The notes: generated from the sequence alone by a model not told the origin. A DNA stretch of 64,000 nucleotides from Loktanella sp. M215 (GCF_021735925.1 NZ_WMEA01000001.1:2076001-2140000), one strand, 5' to 3'; shown: positions 29,675 through 39,110, numbered from the stretch's first letter. Made by a program: numbers and translations.

Positions 29675-30470
29675 CCGCGCGCCCCTGTCCCTGCGCCTCT
29701 CGGCTATTGCGGGGCTTTTGTTCCTGCACCTGCCCATCGCGCTGATCTTCCTCTACGCCTTCACGACAGAGGAACGCTCCTTCGCCTTCCCGCCGCCGGG
29801 CCTGACCACCAAGTGGTTCGCCGTGGCCTGGGGCCGGGCGGACATCTGGCCGCCGCTCTACCTCTCGCTCAAGGTCGCCGCGATCTCGACACTGCTTGCG
29901 ATGATCCTCGGCACGCTGGTCGCCGCCGCCATGGCGCGCGCACGGTTCTTCGGTCGCGACCAGCTGTCGCTGCTGATCATCCTGCCCATCGCCTTGCCGG
30001 GTGTCATCACCGGCATGTCGTTGCGCTCGGCCTTCTCGATCATGGACATCCCGTTTTCGACCCTGACCATCGTGCTGGGTCACGCGACCTTCTGCATCGT
30101 GATCGTCTACAACAACGCTGTCGCCCGCTTCCGCCGCCTCTCCGGCGGCGTGGTCGAGGCGTCGGCGGATCTGGGCGCCAACGCCTTCCAGACCTTCCGC
30201 TACATCCTGCTGCCCAACCTCGGCTCGGCCCTGCTGGCGGGCGGCATGCTGGCCTTCGCGCTCAGCTTCGACGAGGTGATCGTGACCACCTTCACATCGG
30301 GTCAGCAATCGACCCTGCCGATCTGGATGCTGAACGAACTGGTCCGCCCGCGCCAGCGCCCGGTGACCAACGTGGTCGCCATCGTCGTGTTCTGCGCGAC
30401 CTTCATCCCCATTCTGCTGGCCTACACCCTGACCCGTGGCGGGTCCGACACCGCCGGCGGCGGAAAATAA
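29664..30470 (+). CDS. ydcV: ABC transporter permease (YdcV/PotC-like)
   Basis: 268-residue second permease subunit. About six helices are visible, starting [18 protein letters not shown] after the first one ([18 protein letters not shown]). The EAA loop is [19 protein letters not shown]. It overlaps the end of ydcU by 11 bp and is followed 17 bp later by the aldehyde dehydrogenase. Length and motifs fit PotC/YdcV. Confidence 0.9.
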   Translation: MHSDRAPLSLRLSAIAGLLFLHLPIALIFLYAFTTEERSFAFPPPGLTTKWFAVAWGRADIWPPLYLSLKVAAISTLLAMILGTLVAAAMARARFFGRDQLSLLIILPIALPGVITGMSLRSAFSIMDIPFSTLTIVLGHATFCIVIVYNNAVARFRRLSGGVVEASADLGANAFQTFRYILLPNLGSALLAGGMLAFALSFDEVIVTTFTSGQQSTLPIWMLNELVRPRQRPVTNVVAIVVFCATFIPILLAYTLTRGGSDTAGGGK

Positions 30471-30487
30471 GACATAAGGAGCACCCC

Positions 30488-31918
30488 ATGACCATCGACA
30501 CATCCCTGCTGATCGGCACCGCGTTCGAGCCCGGCACCGAAGCCCCGGAACCCGTCCTGAACCCGCGCACCGGCGCCCTGATCGTCGATGTGCCAGAGGC
30601 ATCGCTGGCGCAGGTCGACCGCGCCGTGGCATCCGCCCGCACGGCCTTTACCCACTGGTCCCGCACCACCCCCGGCGAACGCGCGACAGCCCTCCTCAAG
30701 ATCGCCGACCGGATCGAGGCCGAGGCCGCGGACTTCGCCAAACTCGAAGCGCTGAACTGCGGCAAGCCGATCAACCTCGCCCTGAACGACGAAATTCCGG
30801 CCATCGTCGATTGCTGGCGCTTCTTCGCGGGCGCCGTGCGCAACATGCACGGCGCGATCGCCGGCGAATACCTTGCTGGCTTCACCAGCATGGTGCGCCG
30901 GGACGCGGTCGGCGTCGTGGCCTCCATCGCACCCTGGAACTATCCGCTGATGATGATGGCGTGGAAACTTTGCCCCGCCATCGCGGGCGGCAACACTGTC
31001 GTCTTCAAACCCTCCGAACAGACCCCGCTGACCGCGATCAAGCTCGCGCGCATCATGGCCGACATCCTGCCCGAAGGCGTGGCCAACGTCGTCACCGGGC
31101 GCGGCCAGACCGTCGGCAGCTACCTCATCAACCACCCCGGCATCGACATGATCTCGATCACAGGCGACGTGGCGACGGGCAAAAAGGTGATGGAGGCGGC
31201 GCAGAAATCCGTCAAGCGCACCCATCTGGAACTGGGCGGCAAGGCCCCGGTCATCGTCTTCGACGACGCCGATCTGGGGGCCGTGGTCGAAGGATTGCAG
31301 GCCTTCGGCTACTACAACGCAGGGCAGGACTGCACCGCCGCCTGCCGCATCTACGCGGGCAAAAAGATCTACGACCGCCTCGTGGCCGACCTGACCTCTG
31401 CCGTCTCCACGATCCGGCTCGGCAACGCCGACGACACCACCAACGACATCGGCCCGCTGATCTCGCAACGCCAGCGCGACCGGGTCGCGTCTTTCGTGAA
31501 CCGCGCCAGAGAGCTGAAACACATCGAGGTCACCACCGGCGGCGAAGCCATGGACCAGGGTTTCTACTACCGCCCCACCGTCATCGCCGGCGCCCGGCAA
31601 GAGGACGAGATCGTCCGCCGTGAAGTCTTCGGCCCCGTCGTCTCCATCACCCCCTTCGACGACGCCGATCAGGCAATCGGCTGGGCCAACGACAGCGACT
31701 ACGGCCTTGCCTCCTCGATCTGGACCCGCGATGTGGGCCGGGCCATGTCGACGGCGGCGCAGATGCGCTACGGCTGCACCTGGATCAACACGCACTTCAT
31801 GCTGTGCAACGAAATGCCCCACGGCGGGCTGAAACAATCCGGCTACGGCAAGGACATGTCGTCCTACGCGCTGGAAGACTACACCGTCGTGCGCCACATC
31901 ATGCTGGCCCACGGCTGA
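30488..31918 (+). CDS. patD: Gamma-aminobutyraldehyde dehydrogenase-like aldehyde dehydrogenase
   Basis: 476-residue NAD-dependent aldehyde dehydrogenase. [13 protein letters not shown] and [11 protein letters not shown] form the cofactor region, [12 protein letters not shown] is the Rossmann turn, [17 protein letters not shown] contains the general base Glu, and [15 protein letters not shown] contains the catalytic Cys. It matches the PatD/YdcW type that oxidises 4-aminobutyraldehyde to GABA in putrescine degradation, which fits the operon. AAGGAG lies 7 bp before ATG 30488, and the much longer upstream frame is rejected. Betaine-aldehyde-like substrates cannot be excluded. Confidence 0.85.
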   Translation: MTIDTSLLIGTAFEPGTEAPEPVLNPRTGALIVDVPEASLAQVDRAVASARTAFTHWSRTTPGERATALLKIADRIEAEAADFAKLEALNCGKPINLALNDEIPAIVDCWRFFAGAVRNMHGAIAGEYLAGFTSMVRRDAVGVVASIAPWNYPLMMMAWKLCPAIAGGNTVVFKPSEQTPLTAIKLARIMADILPEGVANVVTGRGQTVGSYLINHPGIDMISITGDVATGKKVMEAAQKSVKRTHLELGGKAPVIVFDDADLGAVVEGLQAFGYYNAGQDCTAACRIYAGKKIYDRLVADLTSAVSTIRLGNADDTTNDIGPLISQRQRDRVASFVNRARELKHIEVTTGGEAMDQGFYYRPTVIAGARQEDEIVRREVFGPVVSITPFDDADQAIGWANDSDYGLASSIWTRDVGRAMSTAAQMRYGCTWINTHFMLCNEMPHGGLKQSGYGKDMSSYALEDYTVVRHIMLAHG

Positions 31919-32084
31919 CCGCAGGGGCAGGGCGCGCCCTTGCTCCGCATCAGCCCGCGCGTCATTTTTGCGCCATAGCGCCCCGCCGCAGGTGGACAAC
32001 CAGCGGTCGGCCTGATTTGACTGCGCCCCAAGGGACGCCCCCTACGCGGCGTCTCCGTGATCATTGTCCTAGGGAGGTTTCACA

Positions 32085-33170
32085 ATGGATCGTCGTTCAT
32101 TCATCCGCACCGGCGCACTCGGCGCCACCGCCACGGCCCTTGCCGCACCCGCCATTGCCCAAGGCAACACGACCTGGCGCATGGTCACCACATGGCCCAA
32201 GAACTTTCCCGGCCTCGGTGTCGGCGCCCAGCGTCTGGCCGACCGCATCACCGCGGCCTCCGGTGGCCGCCTGACCGTGCAGGTCTATTCCGCCGGCGAA
32301 ATGGTCCCGCCGCTGCAATCCCTCGACGCCGTCATCGACGGCACCGCCGAGATGAGCCACGGCGCCGCCTACTACTGGCAGAACAAGTCCGCCGCCCTGT
32401 CGTTCTTCACCGGCGTGCCCTACGGCATGACGGCACAGGAACTGGCCGCATGGGTCCGCTTCATGGGCGGTCAGGAAATCTGGGACGAGGTCTACGACCA
32501 GTTCGGCGTGCAGGGCTTCCTGTCCGGCAACACCGGCACACAGGCCGGCGGCTGGTTCAAGAACGAACTGATGGGCGTCGAGGACATCAACGGCCTGCGC
32601 TTCCGCACCCCCGGTCTGGGTGGTCAGGTCTGGGAAAAGCTCGGCGCCACCGTGACCAACATGGCGGCAGGCGAGATCTTTCAGGCCCTTCAGTCCGGCA
32701 CGCTGGACGCTGCCGAATTCGTCGGCCCCTACAACGATCTGGCGCTCGGCTTCTATCAGGTCTGCAAGAACTACTACTTCCCCAGCTTCGTCGAACCGGG
32801 CCTCGCCACGGAACTCGTTGTCGACAAGGCCAAGTATCAGGCTCTGCCCGCTGACCTGCAGGCCATCGTGCGCGACTGCTCTCAGGCGGAATACGACATG
32901 GTCGCCTCCGACTTCGTGGCCAACGACCCGCGCGCCCTGCAGACGCTCGTCAACGACCACGGCGTGAACGTCCGCCAGTTCCCCGAAAGCATCCTCGAAG
33001 CCGGCGCCAAGGCCTCCATCGAGGTGCTGACAGACCTGCGCGACAACGGCGACGCTCTGGTCAAGAAGACGGCCGAAAGCTTCGTCGAATCCCTGAACAT
33101 CCTGCGGACCCGCACGCAAGACATCGACAGCCCCTTCGTGCAGGCGCGCCAGAAGTACCTGACGCTCTGA
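32085..33170 (+). CDS. dctP: TRAP transporter periplasmic binding protein (TakP/DctP-like)
   Basis: 361-residue DctP-family solute receptor. MDRRSFIRTGALGATATAL is a twin-arginine signal ending APAIAQ, so the protein is probably exported folded. Family features are TWRMVTTWPKNFPGLG, LTVQVYSAGEMVPPLQSLDAV, NTGTQAGGWFKNE and AAEFVGPYNDLALGFYQ. It resembles TakP of Rhodobacter sphaeroides, a 2-oxoacid receptor whose gene was once called smoM because it lies by the polyol operon. A good ribosome site (CTAGGGAGG) precedes it, and a strong terminator follows. Its membrane partners (dctQ, dctM) are encoded convergently. Confidence 0.88.
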   Translation: MDRRSFIRTGALGATATALAAPAIAQGNTTWRMVTTWPKNFPGLGVGAQRLADRITAASGGRLTVQVYSAGEMVPPLQSLDAVIDGTAEMSHGAAYYWQNKSAALSFFTGVPYGMTAQELAAWVRFMGGQEIWDEVYDQFGVQGFLSGNTGTQAGGWFKNELMGVEDINGLRFRTPGLGGQVWEKLGATVTNMAAGEIFQALQSGTLDAAEFVGPYNDLALGFYQVCKNYYFPSFVEPGLATELVVDKAKYQALPADLQAIVRDCSQAEYDMVASDFVANDPRALQTLVNDHGVNVRQFPESILEAGAKASIEVLTDLRDNGDALVKKTAESFVESLNILRTRTQDIDSPFVQARQKYLTL

Positions 33171-33193
33171 TCCGCACGACCTTGAAACCGCGA

Positions 33194-33224
33194 AAGGCCC
33201 GGGCATTATGCCCGGGCCTTTTTT
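33194..33224 (+). terminator. Intrinsic terminator after dctP
   Basis: Perfect 12-bp stem AAGGCCCGGGCA/TGCCCGGGCCTT with a TTA loop, followed by TTTT and preceded by a short A-run. It ends dctP transcription 24 bp after the stop. Confidence 0.92.
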
Positions 33225-33260
33225 CTGTGCGACAAGCATAAAACGGTGCGATGGTCGTAT

Positions 33261-33297
33261 CTTCTTCTGGTCGCACATACTTTGGGGGTCGACGGCC
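33261..33297 (-). repeat. Dispersed extragenic repeat, copy 5 (degenerate)
   Basis: CTTCTTCTGG at 33261, then TCGCACATACTTTGGGGGTC, aligns with the reverse complement of the 59.4-kb copy (CTTCTTCTGGTC, AAAAATACTTCGGAGGTC) with a few changes in the A-run. It lies between the convergent 3-prime ends of dctP and dctM. Confidence 0.45.
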
Positions 33298-33347
33298 GGT
33301 GCGCCACTGGTCCGAGGACCAGCCGGCGACGGGGCAAAGCCCCCGGC

Positions 33348-33377
33348 GGATCGGACCGGCGACAGCCGGTCCGATCC
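33348..33377 (-). terminator. Stem-loop at the end of the dctQ-dctM transcript
   Basis: Perfect 13-bp inverted repeat GGATCGGACCGGC/GCCGGTCCGATCC with a 4-base loop, 4 bp beyond the dctM stop on the minus strand. No T-run follows, so it is probably a 3-prime stabilising hairpin or a weak terminator. Confidence 0.55.
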
Positions 33378-33381
33378 GATC

Positions 33382-34773
33382 TCACCCAGCTATCAGCCTT
33401 GGCAACCACGTCACGATGCCGGGGAACGCGAACAGGATCGCGATTGCAATGATCTGCAGGATCACGAAGGGGATGATCCCCTTGTAGATCGCGGATGTCG
33501 GCATGTCTGCCGGTGCCACGCCGCGCAGGTAGAACAGCGCGAACCCGAAGGGCGGCGTCAGGAACGACGTCTGCAGGTTCACGCCCACCAGCACCCCCAG
33601 CCACACCGGGTCCACGTCCAGCGCCAGCAGGACGGGGGCGGTGATCGGGATCACGATGAAGATGATCTCGAAGGTATCGAGGATGAAACCCAGCAGGAAC
33701 ATGATGCCCATGACGACGGCCACGGCCGCCAGCGTGCCGCCCGGCAGGTTCGACAGGAATTCATGCACCAGATTGTCGCCGCCCATCAGGCGGAACACGA
33801 CGGAAAACACCGAGGCGCCCAGCAGGATGACAAAGACCATCGACGTGATCGTCGCCGTGCTGATGACCGTCTGCTGCAGGATCGAAAACGACAGCCGCCA
33901 GCGCAGGGCGGCCAGCACCATCGCACCCACGGCGCCGACAGAGGCGGCTTCCGTCGGCGTGGCGATCCCGCCCAGGATCGACCCCAGCACCGCCATGATC
34001 AGCAGCAGCGGCGGCACGAGGGCCACCATGATGTCGCGCCCCAGCGTCGCGCGGTCCTCCGGGCTGACCGGCGTGGCGGGCAGGGCCTTTGGGTCAAAGA
34101 TCGCCTTGACGATCACGTAGCCCAGATACAGCCCCACCAGCAGCAACCCCGGCAGGATCGCACCCGCAAACAGATCGCCCACGGACACCGGAACGGGCGC
34201 AAAGTTCCCCTTGGCCATCTGCACCTGCGAATTGATGCCCGACAGCATGTCGCCCATGAAGATCAGGACCGTCGACGGCGGAATGATCTGCCCCAGCGTG
34301 CCCGACGCGCAGATGACGCCGGTCGCGATCTTGGGATCATATCCCGCCCGCAGCATTGCCGGCAGCGAAATCAGCCCCATCGTGACCACCGTGGCCCCCA
34401 CGACGCCGGTAGAGGCCGCCAGCATCGCGCCAACCAGAATGACCGAAATCCCCAGACCGCCCCGCAGATTGCCGAACAGCTTGCCCATCGTCAGCAGCAA
34501 CTGCTCTGCGATCTGCGATCGTTCCAGCATCACGCCCATGAAGATGAACAGCGGCACCGCGACCAGCACCTCGTTCGTCATGAACCCGATATAGCGGTTC
34601 GGCAGCGATCCAAAGTTCGACGGATCGAACACGCCGAAAAACCAGCCGACAGCACCAAAGCCAAGGCTGACACCGGCCAGCGAAAAGGCGACCGGAAAGC
34701 CCAGCAGCAGAAACCCGATGATGCCAAAGAACATGAGACCGGCAAGCGTCTCGCCCAGTGTGACGGGATCCAT
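33382..34773 (-). CDS. dctM: TRAP transporter large permease subunit DctM
   Basis: 463-residue DctM-type membrane protein, the main transport channel, with about 12 helices. Family motifs are GFPVAFSLAGVSLGFGAVGW, VAVPLFIFMGVMLERSQIAE, GLGISVILVGAMLAASTGVVGATV, PPSTVLIFMGDML, and LQTSFLTPPFGFALFYLRGV. The start at 34773 overlaps the dctQ stop by one base (TGATG); a longer frame into dctQ is rejected. Together with DctQ and DctP it forms a sodium-driven importer, probably for a 2-oxo or other carboxylic acid. Confidence 0.93.
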   Translation of the reverse strand: MDPVTLGETLAGLMFFGIIGFLLLGFPVAFSLAGVSLGFGAVGWFFGVFDPSNFGSLPNRYIGFMTNEVLVAVPLFIFMGVMLERSQIAEQLLLTMGKLFGNLRGGLGISVILVGAMLAASTGVVGATVVTMGLISLPAMLRAGYDPKIATGVICASGTLGQIIPPSTVLIFMGDMLSGINSQVQMAKGNFAPVPVSVGDLFAGAILPGLLLVGLYLGYVIVKAIFDPKALPATPVSPEDRATLGRDIMVALVPPLLLIMAVLGSILGGIATPTEAASVGAVGAMVLAALRWRLSFSILQQTVISTATITSMVFVILLGASVFSVVFRLMGGDNLVHEFLSNLPGGTLAAVAVVMGIMFLLGFILDTFEIIFIVIPITAPVLLALDVDPVWLGVLVGVNLQTSFLTPPFGFALFYLRGVAPADMPTSAIYKGIIPFVILQIIAIAILFAFPGIVTWLPRLIAG

Positions 34774-35492
34774 CAGTGCAGTCCTTCGATCGCTTGGGCC
34801 TCGGCGTCGGCCGTTTTCACGGGGTATGCCATCATCGCAGGCACCAGATCGCGCCGCCCCCCCAGCACCAGCACCGACCGGCACAGCATGGCGACACCCT
34901 GCAGCGCCAGCAGCACGGCAAAGCCGATGATGAACGTCTTGAGGATATAAAGCCCCGGCATGCCCCCCACGTTGGCCGAAGCCTCGTGATACGACCACGC
35001 CCGCTGCACGAAGGGCAGCGAATAGATCAGCACGATATAGCAGAAGGGCAGCAGGAACAGCAGCACGCCCACCAGATCCACCGCCGCACGGGTCTTCATC
35101 CGGGCCGGGCGATAGAAGATGTCGACGCGCACGTGATCGTCACGCAGCAGCGCGAACCCCGCCACCGCCATGAACATCGCGCCGTTCAGCCAGATATAAA
35201 GGTCCTGCAACCACAGAAAGCTGGTCGCAAAGACATAGCGCAACACCACGACGGTAAAGCAGACCAGCACGATCCCGAGGCTCAGCCAGGAAAACACCTG
35301 CCCGATCGCCCAGTTCAGCCGGCTGATCGCGGCTGCCACGACACTCAAACTGCGTAACACTGTCCTGACGTCCTCCCAAAGCGCGCCGGTCGCGGCCCGC
35401 AGGCCAGCCGTCGCGGATGCCAGCTCTTCTTTAAGGGTTGCCGGGGTGCCGTCAACCTGTCGCACCCGCAGCCCCTCTGGCGATCCGGACAA
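34773..35492 (-). CDS. dctQ: TRAP transporter small permease subunit DctQ
   Basis: 239-residue small membrane subunit with four helices: FSWLSLGIVLVCFTVVVLRYV, LNGAMFMAVAGFALLRDD, VDLVGVLLFLLPFCYIVLIY and FIIGFAVLLALQGVAMLC. The motif FLWLQDLYIWLNGAMFM and DDHVRVDIFYRP are typical. The N-terminal extension of about 60 residues before the first helix is longer than in most DctQ proteins, so a later start is possible. The upstream 158 bp are shared with the divergent LacI gene and carry a TTTAC-N4-GTAAA site. Confidence 0.88.
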   Translation of the reverse strand: MSGSPEGLRVRQVDGTPATLKEELASATAGLRAATGALWEDVRTVLRSLSVVAAAISRLNWAIGQVFSWLSLGIVLVCFTVVVLRYVFATSFLWLQDLYIWLNGAMFMAVAGFALLRDDHVRVDIFYRPARMKTRAAVDLVGVLLFLLPFCYIVLIYSLPFVQRAWSYHEASANVGGMPGLYILKTFIIGFAVLLALQGVAMLCRSVLVLGGRRDLVPAMMAYPVKTADAEAQAIEGLH

Positions 35493-35562
35493 GACTGCGC
35501 TGAATCAGGGTCCCACGCCATCGGCGGCTCTCGTCCGATGTGAACAGGGCGACCAAAGTTAT

Positions 35563-35576
35563 TTTACCGATGTAAA
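35563..35576. promoter_or_regulatory. LacI-type operator O1 between dctQ and the LacI gene
   Basis: Inverted repeat TTTAC-CGAT-GTAAA in an AT-rich patch, 71 bp before dctQ and 75 bp before the LacI gene. A near-identical 14-mer lies on the polyol promoter (36765-36778). Position suits autoregulation of the LacI gene and/or control of dctQM. Confidence 0.6.
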
Positions 35577-35650
35577 CAATTTGCGGCTTACAGCCCCGCA
35601 TTTTTGTCATAACCTTTCCCCAAGGACGTGATCCGGAAAGGTTTCGACCC

Positions 35651-36688
35651 ATGCCAAAGCCGAAAATTCACACGATGGAGGAGTTGTCCGCCGCCATCGG
35701 CGTCTCCCGTCCCACCCTGTCGCGCTATTTTCAGGACCCCACAAAGGTCAGCCGTTCCTCGGTCGAGCGTATCCGCACCGGGCTGGACCGGGTCGATTAC
35801 ACCCCGAACTTCTTCGCCACCCGAATGAACCGCAAGACGACGGGCATGATCGGCGTCATCATCCCCTACCTCAACGATCTGTTCTTCACCCGCCTGCTTG
35901 AATCCATCGAACGGGCGGCGATGATGGCAGGCTACACGGTCATCAGCCAATGCTCTCACTCCGACCCAGAGATAGAGGCGCGCGCGGCCGAAACCTTCCT
36001 GTCGATGAACGTCGATGGCGCCATCGTGGCGCCGCTGGGCAATCACAGCGACCTGCATGTCTACGAGCGTCTGAACGCACGCATGCCCTTCGTTCTGTTC
36101 GATTCCCGTCCAGAGCTTTTGACGAACGTCGATTTCGTCGGCACCGATCACGTGCAAAGCACCGGCATGATGGTCGATTATCTGTGCCGCGTCGGCGGCC
36201 CGCCGGTGTTCCTCGCCATGCCGCGGGTGAACTTCAACGCGGTCGAACGCGAGAATGCCTATATCGCCCGGATGACCGAACTGGACCTTGAACCCGTCGT
36301 CATCGGCACGCAGATGACCGGCCCCGGCGCCTATTTCGAATCGCACGGCCTGGCGGTCATGTCGGACCACTTCGCGCGCGGCGCGCTTCTCGACAGCACG
36401 ATCCTCTGCGTCAACGACCGGGTCGCCATCGGCGCGCTGCGTGCGGCGGCGCAGCATGGGCTGGAACCGGGGGCGCTGCGCCGTGGCGGTCTGCGAATCG
36501 CCGGTCACGACGATTACCCGCTTTGCCCCTTCACCAGCCCGCCGCTGACCACCGTGGCACAGGATGTCGACGGGATCGGGCAGGCCGCCGTCGACCGCCT
36601 GCTGGAAAAGTTGCGCGCGGAAAATCAGACCGGAAATCAGATCGTAAAGCTGATGAATGGGGTGATGAAGGTCCGGAGTTCTGCGTAA
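35651..36688 (+). CDS. LacI-family transcriptional regulator, likely of the polyol operon
   Basis: 345-residue LacI/GalR regulator. The helix-turn-helix is TMEELSAAIGVSRPTLSRYF followed by VSRSSVERI and the hinge region YTPNFFATRMNRKTTGMIGV. The periplasmic-binding-like effector domain covers residues about 65-345 (NDLFFTRLLESIERAAMMAG; VNDRVAIGALRAA). It lies 109 bp upstream of smoE in the same direction. The matching operators at 35563 and 36765 argue that it represses the polyol operon and itself. Effector inferred to be sorbitol, mannitol or a keto-sugar. Confidence 0.9.
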   Translation: MPKPKIHTMEELSAAIGVSRPTLSRYFQDPTKVSRSSVERIRTGLDRVDYTPNFFATRMNRKTTGMIGVIIPYLNDLFFTRLLESIERAAMMAGYTVISQCSHSDPEIEARAAETFLSMNVDGAIVAPLGNHSDLHVYERLNARMPFVLFDSRPELLTNVDFVGTDHVQSTGMMVDYLCRVGGPPVFLAMPRVNFNAVERENAYIARMTELDLEPVVIGTQMTGPGAYFESHGLAVMSDHFARGALLDSTILCVNDRVAIGALRAAAQHGLEPGALRRGGLRIAGHDDYPLCPFTSPPLTTVAQDVDGIGQAAVDRLLEKLRAENQTGNQIVKLMNGVMKVRSSA

Positions 36689-36735
36689 GCAGCAGCGTAA
36701 TGCTGCGCCGCGGCGATGATTTTAGAAATTTTGTG

Positions 36736-36778
36736 TTGACCGGTGCCAAATCCTCCGCCTAGACTTGACGCGTGTAAA
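36736..36778 (+). promoter_or_regulatory. Polyol operon promoter with overlapping LacI-type operator O2
   Basis: TTGACC (36736-36741) and TAGACT (36760-36765), 18 bp apart, form a plausible sigma-70 promoter. The operator-like TTGAC-GCGT-GTAAA (36765-36778) begins at the last base of the -10 box and covers the expected transcription start. It differs from O1 by one base in its left arm. A GGGAGG ribosome site follows at 36785-36790 before smoE. Confidence 0.6.
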
Positions 36779-36797
36779 AGGCTTGGGAGGGCTTTCC

Positions 36798-38114
36798 ATG
36801 AATATGAAGACGACCATTCTCGGCACGACCGTTGGCTTTGGCCTGTGCGTCGGCCTCGCCTCCGCCGCCATGGCAGAGGAAATCACCATCGCGACCGTGA
36901 ACAACGGCGACATGGTGCGGATGCAGAAACTCGCGCCCCAGTGGGAACAGGACACCGGCAACACGATCAACTGGGTCGTCCTGGAAGAGAACGTGCTGCG
37001 CCAGAACGTGACCACCGACATCTCCACCGGCGGCGGTCAGTATGACATCATGACCATCGGCACCTACGAGGCGCCGATCTGGGGCAAGAACGGCTGGCTG
37101 ACGTCCCTGAACGACGGCATGGCCGACGACTGGAACAAGGACGACCTACTGCCCGCCATCGCCGGCGGTCTGACCGTCGACGGCGATCTGGTCGCCGCAC
37201 CGTTCTACGGCGAATCCTCGATGGTCATGTACCGCACCGACCTGATGGAAAAGGCCGGGCTGGAAATGCCCGACGCGCCGACCTGGGACTTCATCCGCGA
37301 AGCCGCGATGAAGATGACCGACCGCGCCAATGACATCAACGGGATCTGCGCCCGCGGCAAGGCCGGCTGGGGCGAGAACATGGCCTTCCTGACCGCCATG
37401 TCCAACTCCTTCGGCGCCCGCTGGTTCGACATGGACTGGAAGCCCCAGTTCGACAGCCCCGAGTGGAAGAACACCATCGACTTCTACCTTGGCATGATGA
37501 ACGAATCCGGTCCCGCCGGTGCCGCCAACAACGGTTTCAACGAAAACCTGACGCTGTTCCAGCAGGGCAAGTGCGGCATGTGGATCGACGCGACCGTCGC
37601 GGCGTCCTTCGTGACCAACCCCGCCGACAGCACCGTGGCCGATCAGGTCGGTTTCGCACTGGCCCCCGACAACGGTCTGGGCAAGCGCGGCAACTGGCTC
37701 TGGGCCTGGAGCCTTGCGATCCCGTCGTCGTCCAAGAAGGTCGACGTGGCCAAGGACTTCATCAGCTGGGCCACGGGCCAAAGCTATGCGGAACTGGTCG
37801 CCGGTGAAGAAGGCTGGGCCAACGTCCCCCCGGGCACCCGCAAGTCGCTGTACGAAAACCAGGAATATCTGGACGCGGCACCCTTCGCCAAGATGACGCT
37901 GGACAGCATCAACTCCGCCGACCCGCAAAACCCGAGCGTTCAGGAAGTGCCCTATACCGGCGTCCAGTTCGTCGCGATCCCGGAATTTGCAGGCATCGGC
38001 ACCCAGACCGGCCAGCAGTTCTCTGACGCGCTGGCGGGCAACCAGACCGGTGACGAGGCGCTGGCGAATGCCCAGTCGCTGACCGCCGAGGAAATGGAAG
38101 CCGCAGGCTACTAA
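36798..38114 (+). CDS. smoE: Sorbitol/mannitol ABC transporter binding protein
   Basis: 438-residue periplasmic sugar-binding protein (family 1). MNMKTTILGTTVGFGLCVG then ASAAMAEE is the signal peptide. Motifs are EITIATVNNGDMVRMQKL, QYDIMTIGTYEAPIW, VAAPFYGESSMVMYRTDL and GNWLWAWSLAIPSSSK, as in Rhodobacter SmoE. The start at 36798 follows GGGAGG; an upstream in-frame TTG falls inside the operator and is rejected. It is first in smoEFGK-smoS-mtlK, exactly the Rhodobacter sphaeroides order. Confidence 0.92.
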   Translation: MNMKTTILGTTVGFGLCVGLASAAMAEEITIATVNNGDMVRMQKLAPQWEQDTGNTINWVVLEENVLRQNVTTDISTGGGQYDIMTIGTYEAPIWGKNGWLTSLNDGMADDWNKDDLLPAIAGGLTVDGDLVAAPFYGESSMVMYRTDLMEKAGLEMPDAPTWDFIREAAMKMTDRANDINGICARGKAGWGENMAFLTAMSNSFGARWFDMDWKPQFDSPEWKNTIDFYLGMMNESGPAGAANNGFNENLTLFQQGKCGMWIDATVAASFVTNPADSTVADQVGFALAPDNGLGKRGNWLWAWSLAIPSSSKKVDVAKDFISWATGQSYAELVAGEEGWANVPPGTRKSLYENQEYLDAAPFAKMTLDSINSADPQNPSVQEVPYTGVQFVAIPEFAGIGTQTGQQFSDALAGNQTGDEALANAQSLTAEEMEAAGY

Positions 38115-38130
38115 GCCCGCGACACCAATG

Positions 38131-38158
38131 ACCGGGGGCAGGGTATCCTGCCCCCGGT
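38131..38158 (+). promoter_or_regulatory. Perfect stem-loop between smoE and smoF
   Basis: ACCGGGGGCAGG-GTAT-CCTGCCCCCGGT, 12 perfectly paired bases, 16 bp after the smoE stop. No T-run follows. Likely protects the smoE message from 3-prime decay or partly terminates, giving excess binding protein over permease. It parallels the hairpin after ydcS. Confidence 0.7.
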
Positions 38159-38230
38159 CTGACCCCCGGGTCCTTTCGCAGGTCAAACGATCTTCGAAAG
38201 CATCCGATCACCTGACGGGAGGAGCCGGTC

Positions 38231-39097
38231 ATGGCGACAGAACATTCCAAATCATCCGCACGGATCATGATCGCACCAGCCGTCTTCGTGCTGCTGGTGT
38301 GGATGCTGGTGCCGCTGTGCATGACACTCTACTTCTCCTTCGCGGACTACCGACCGCTTAGGGCGACGTTCGATGCGTGGATCGGGTTCGACAACTACGT
38401 GTCGTTCCTGACGTCGGATTCGTTCCTGTCATCGGTCGTCGTCACCCTGCAGATGGTGGCGGGAATCCTCGTCATCACCATCGGCGGCGGCATCGCGCTG
38501 GCGCTCCTGCTCGACCAGCCGATGTTCGGGCAGGGGATCGTCCGCATCCTGGTGATCGCGCCCTTCTTCGTCATGCCGACCGTGTCGGCGCTGGTGTGGA
38601 AGAACATGTTCTTCAACGTGGACAACGGGTTGTTCAGCTATCTGTGGAAATTCTTCGGCGCGCAGCCCTATGATTTCCTGTCCCAGTCACCGCTGCTGTC
38701 GATCATCATCATCGTGGCATGGCAATGGCTGCCGTTCGCCACGCTGATCCTGCTGACCGCCGTGCAGTCCCTGTCGTCCGAACAGCTTGAGGCTGCAGAG
38801 ATGGACGGCGCCCCCGGCTACAGCCGCTTCTGGTACATCATCCTGCCGCACCTCAGCCGCGCGATCACCGTCGTCATCCTGATCCAGACGATCTTCCTGC
38901 TCTCGATCTTCGCGGAAATCTTCGTGACCACCAACGGCGCCTTCGGTACCCGCACGCTGACCTACCTCGTCTACCAGCGCGTGCTGGAAAGCCAGAACAT
39001 CGGCCTCGGCTCTGCGGGCGGCATCGTCGCCGTCATCCTCGCCAATATCGTTGCCATCTTCCTGATGCGCATCGTCGGCAAGAACCTCGATACCTGA
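38231..39097 (+). CDS. smoF: Polyol ABC transporter permease SmoF
   Basis: 288-residue inner-membrane permease of the MalF-like sugar importer group. About six helices: MIAPAVFVLLVWMLVPLCM, MVAGILVITIGGGIALALLL, ILVIAPFFVMPTVSALVW and others. The EAA loop is EQLEAAEMDGAPGYSRFWY with FYIILPHLS-like continuation. AGGAGCC precedes the ATG. It forms a heterodimer with SmoG, encoded 13 bp downstream. Confidence 0.92.
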   Translation: MATEHSKSSARIMIAPAVFVLLVWMLVPLCMTLYFSFADYRPLRATFDAWIGFDNYVSFLTSDSFLSSVVVTLQMVAGILVITIGGGIALALLLDQPMFGQGIVRILVIAPFFVMPTVSALVWKNMFFNVDNGLFSYLWKFFGAQPYDFLSQSPLLSIIIIVAWQWLPFATLILLTAVQSLSSEQLEAAEMDGAPGYSRFWYIILPHLSRAITVVILIQTIFLLSIFAEIFVTTNGAFGTRTLTYLVYQRVLESQNIGLGSAGGIVAVILANIVAIFLMRIVGKNLDT

Positions 39098-39110
39098 AGG
39101 GACCCGGACA

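Noticed and set aside
29813..31918. 701-codon frame extending patD into ydcV
   Set aside because: The N-terminal 225 codons are out-of-frame ydcV; AAGGAG before ATG 30488 marks the true start.
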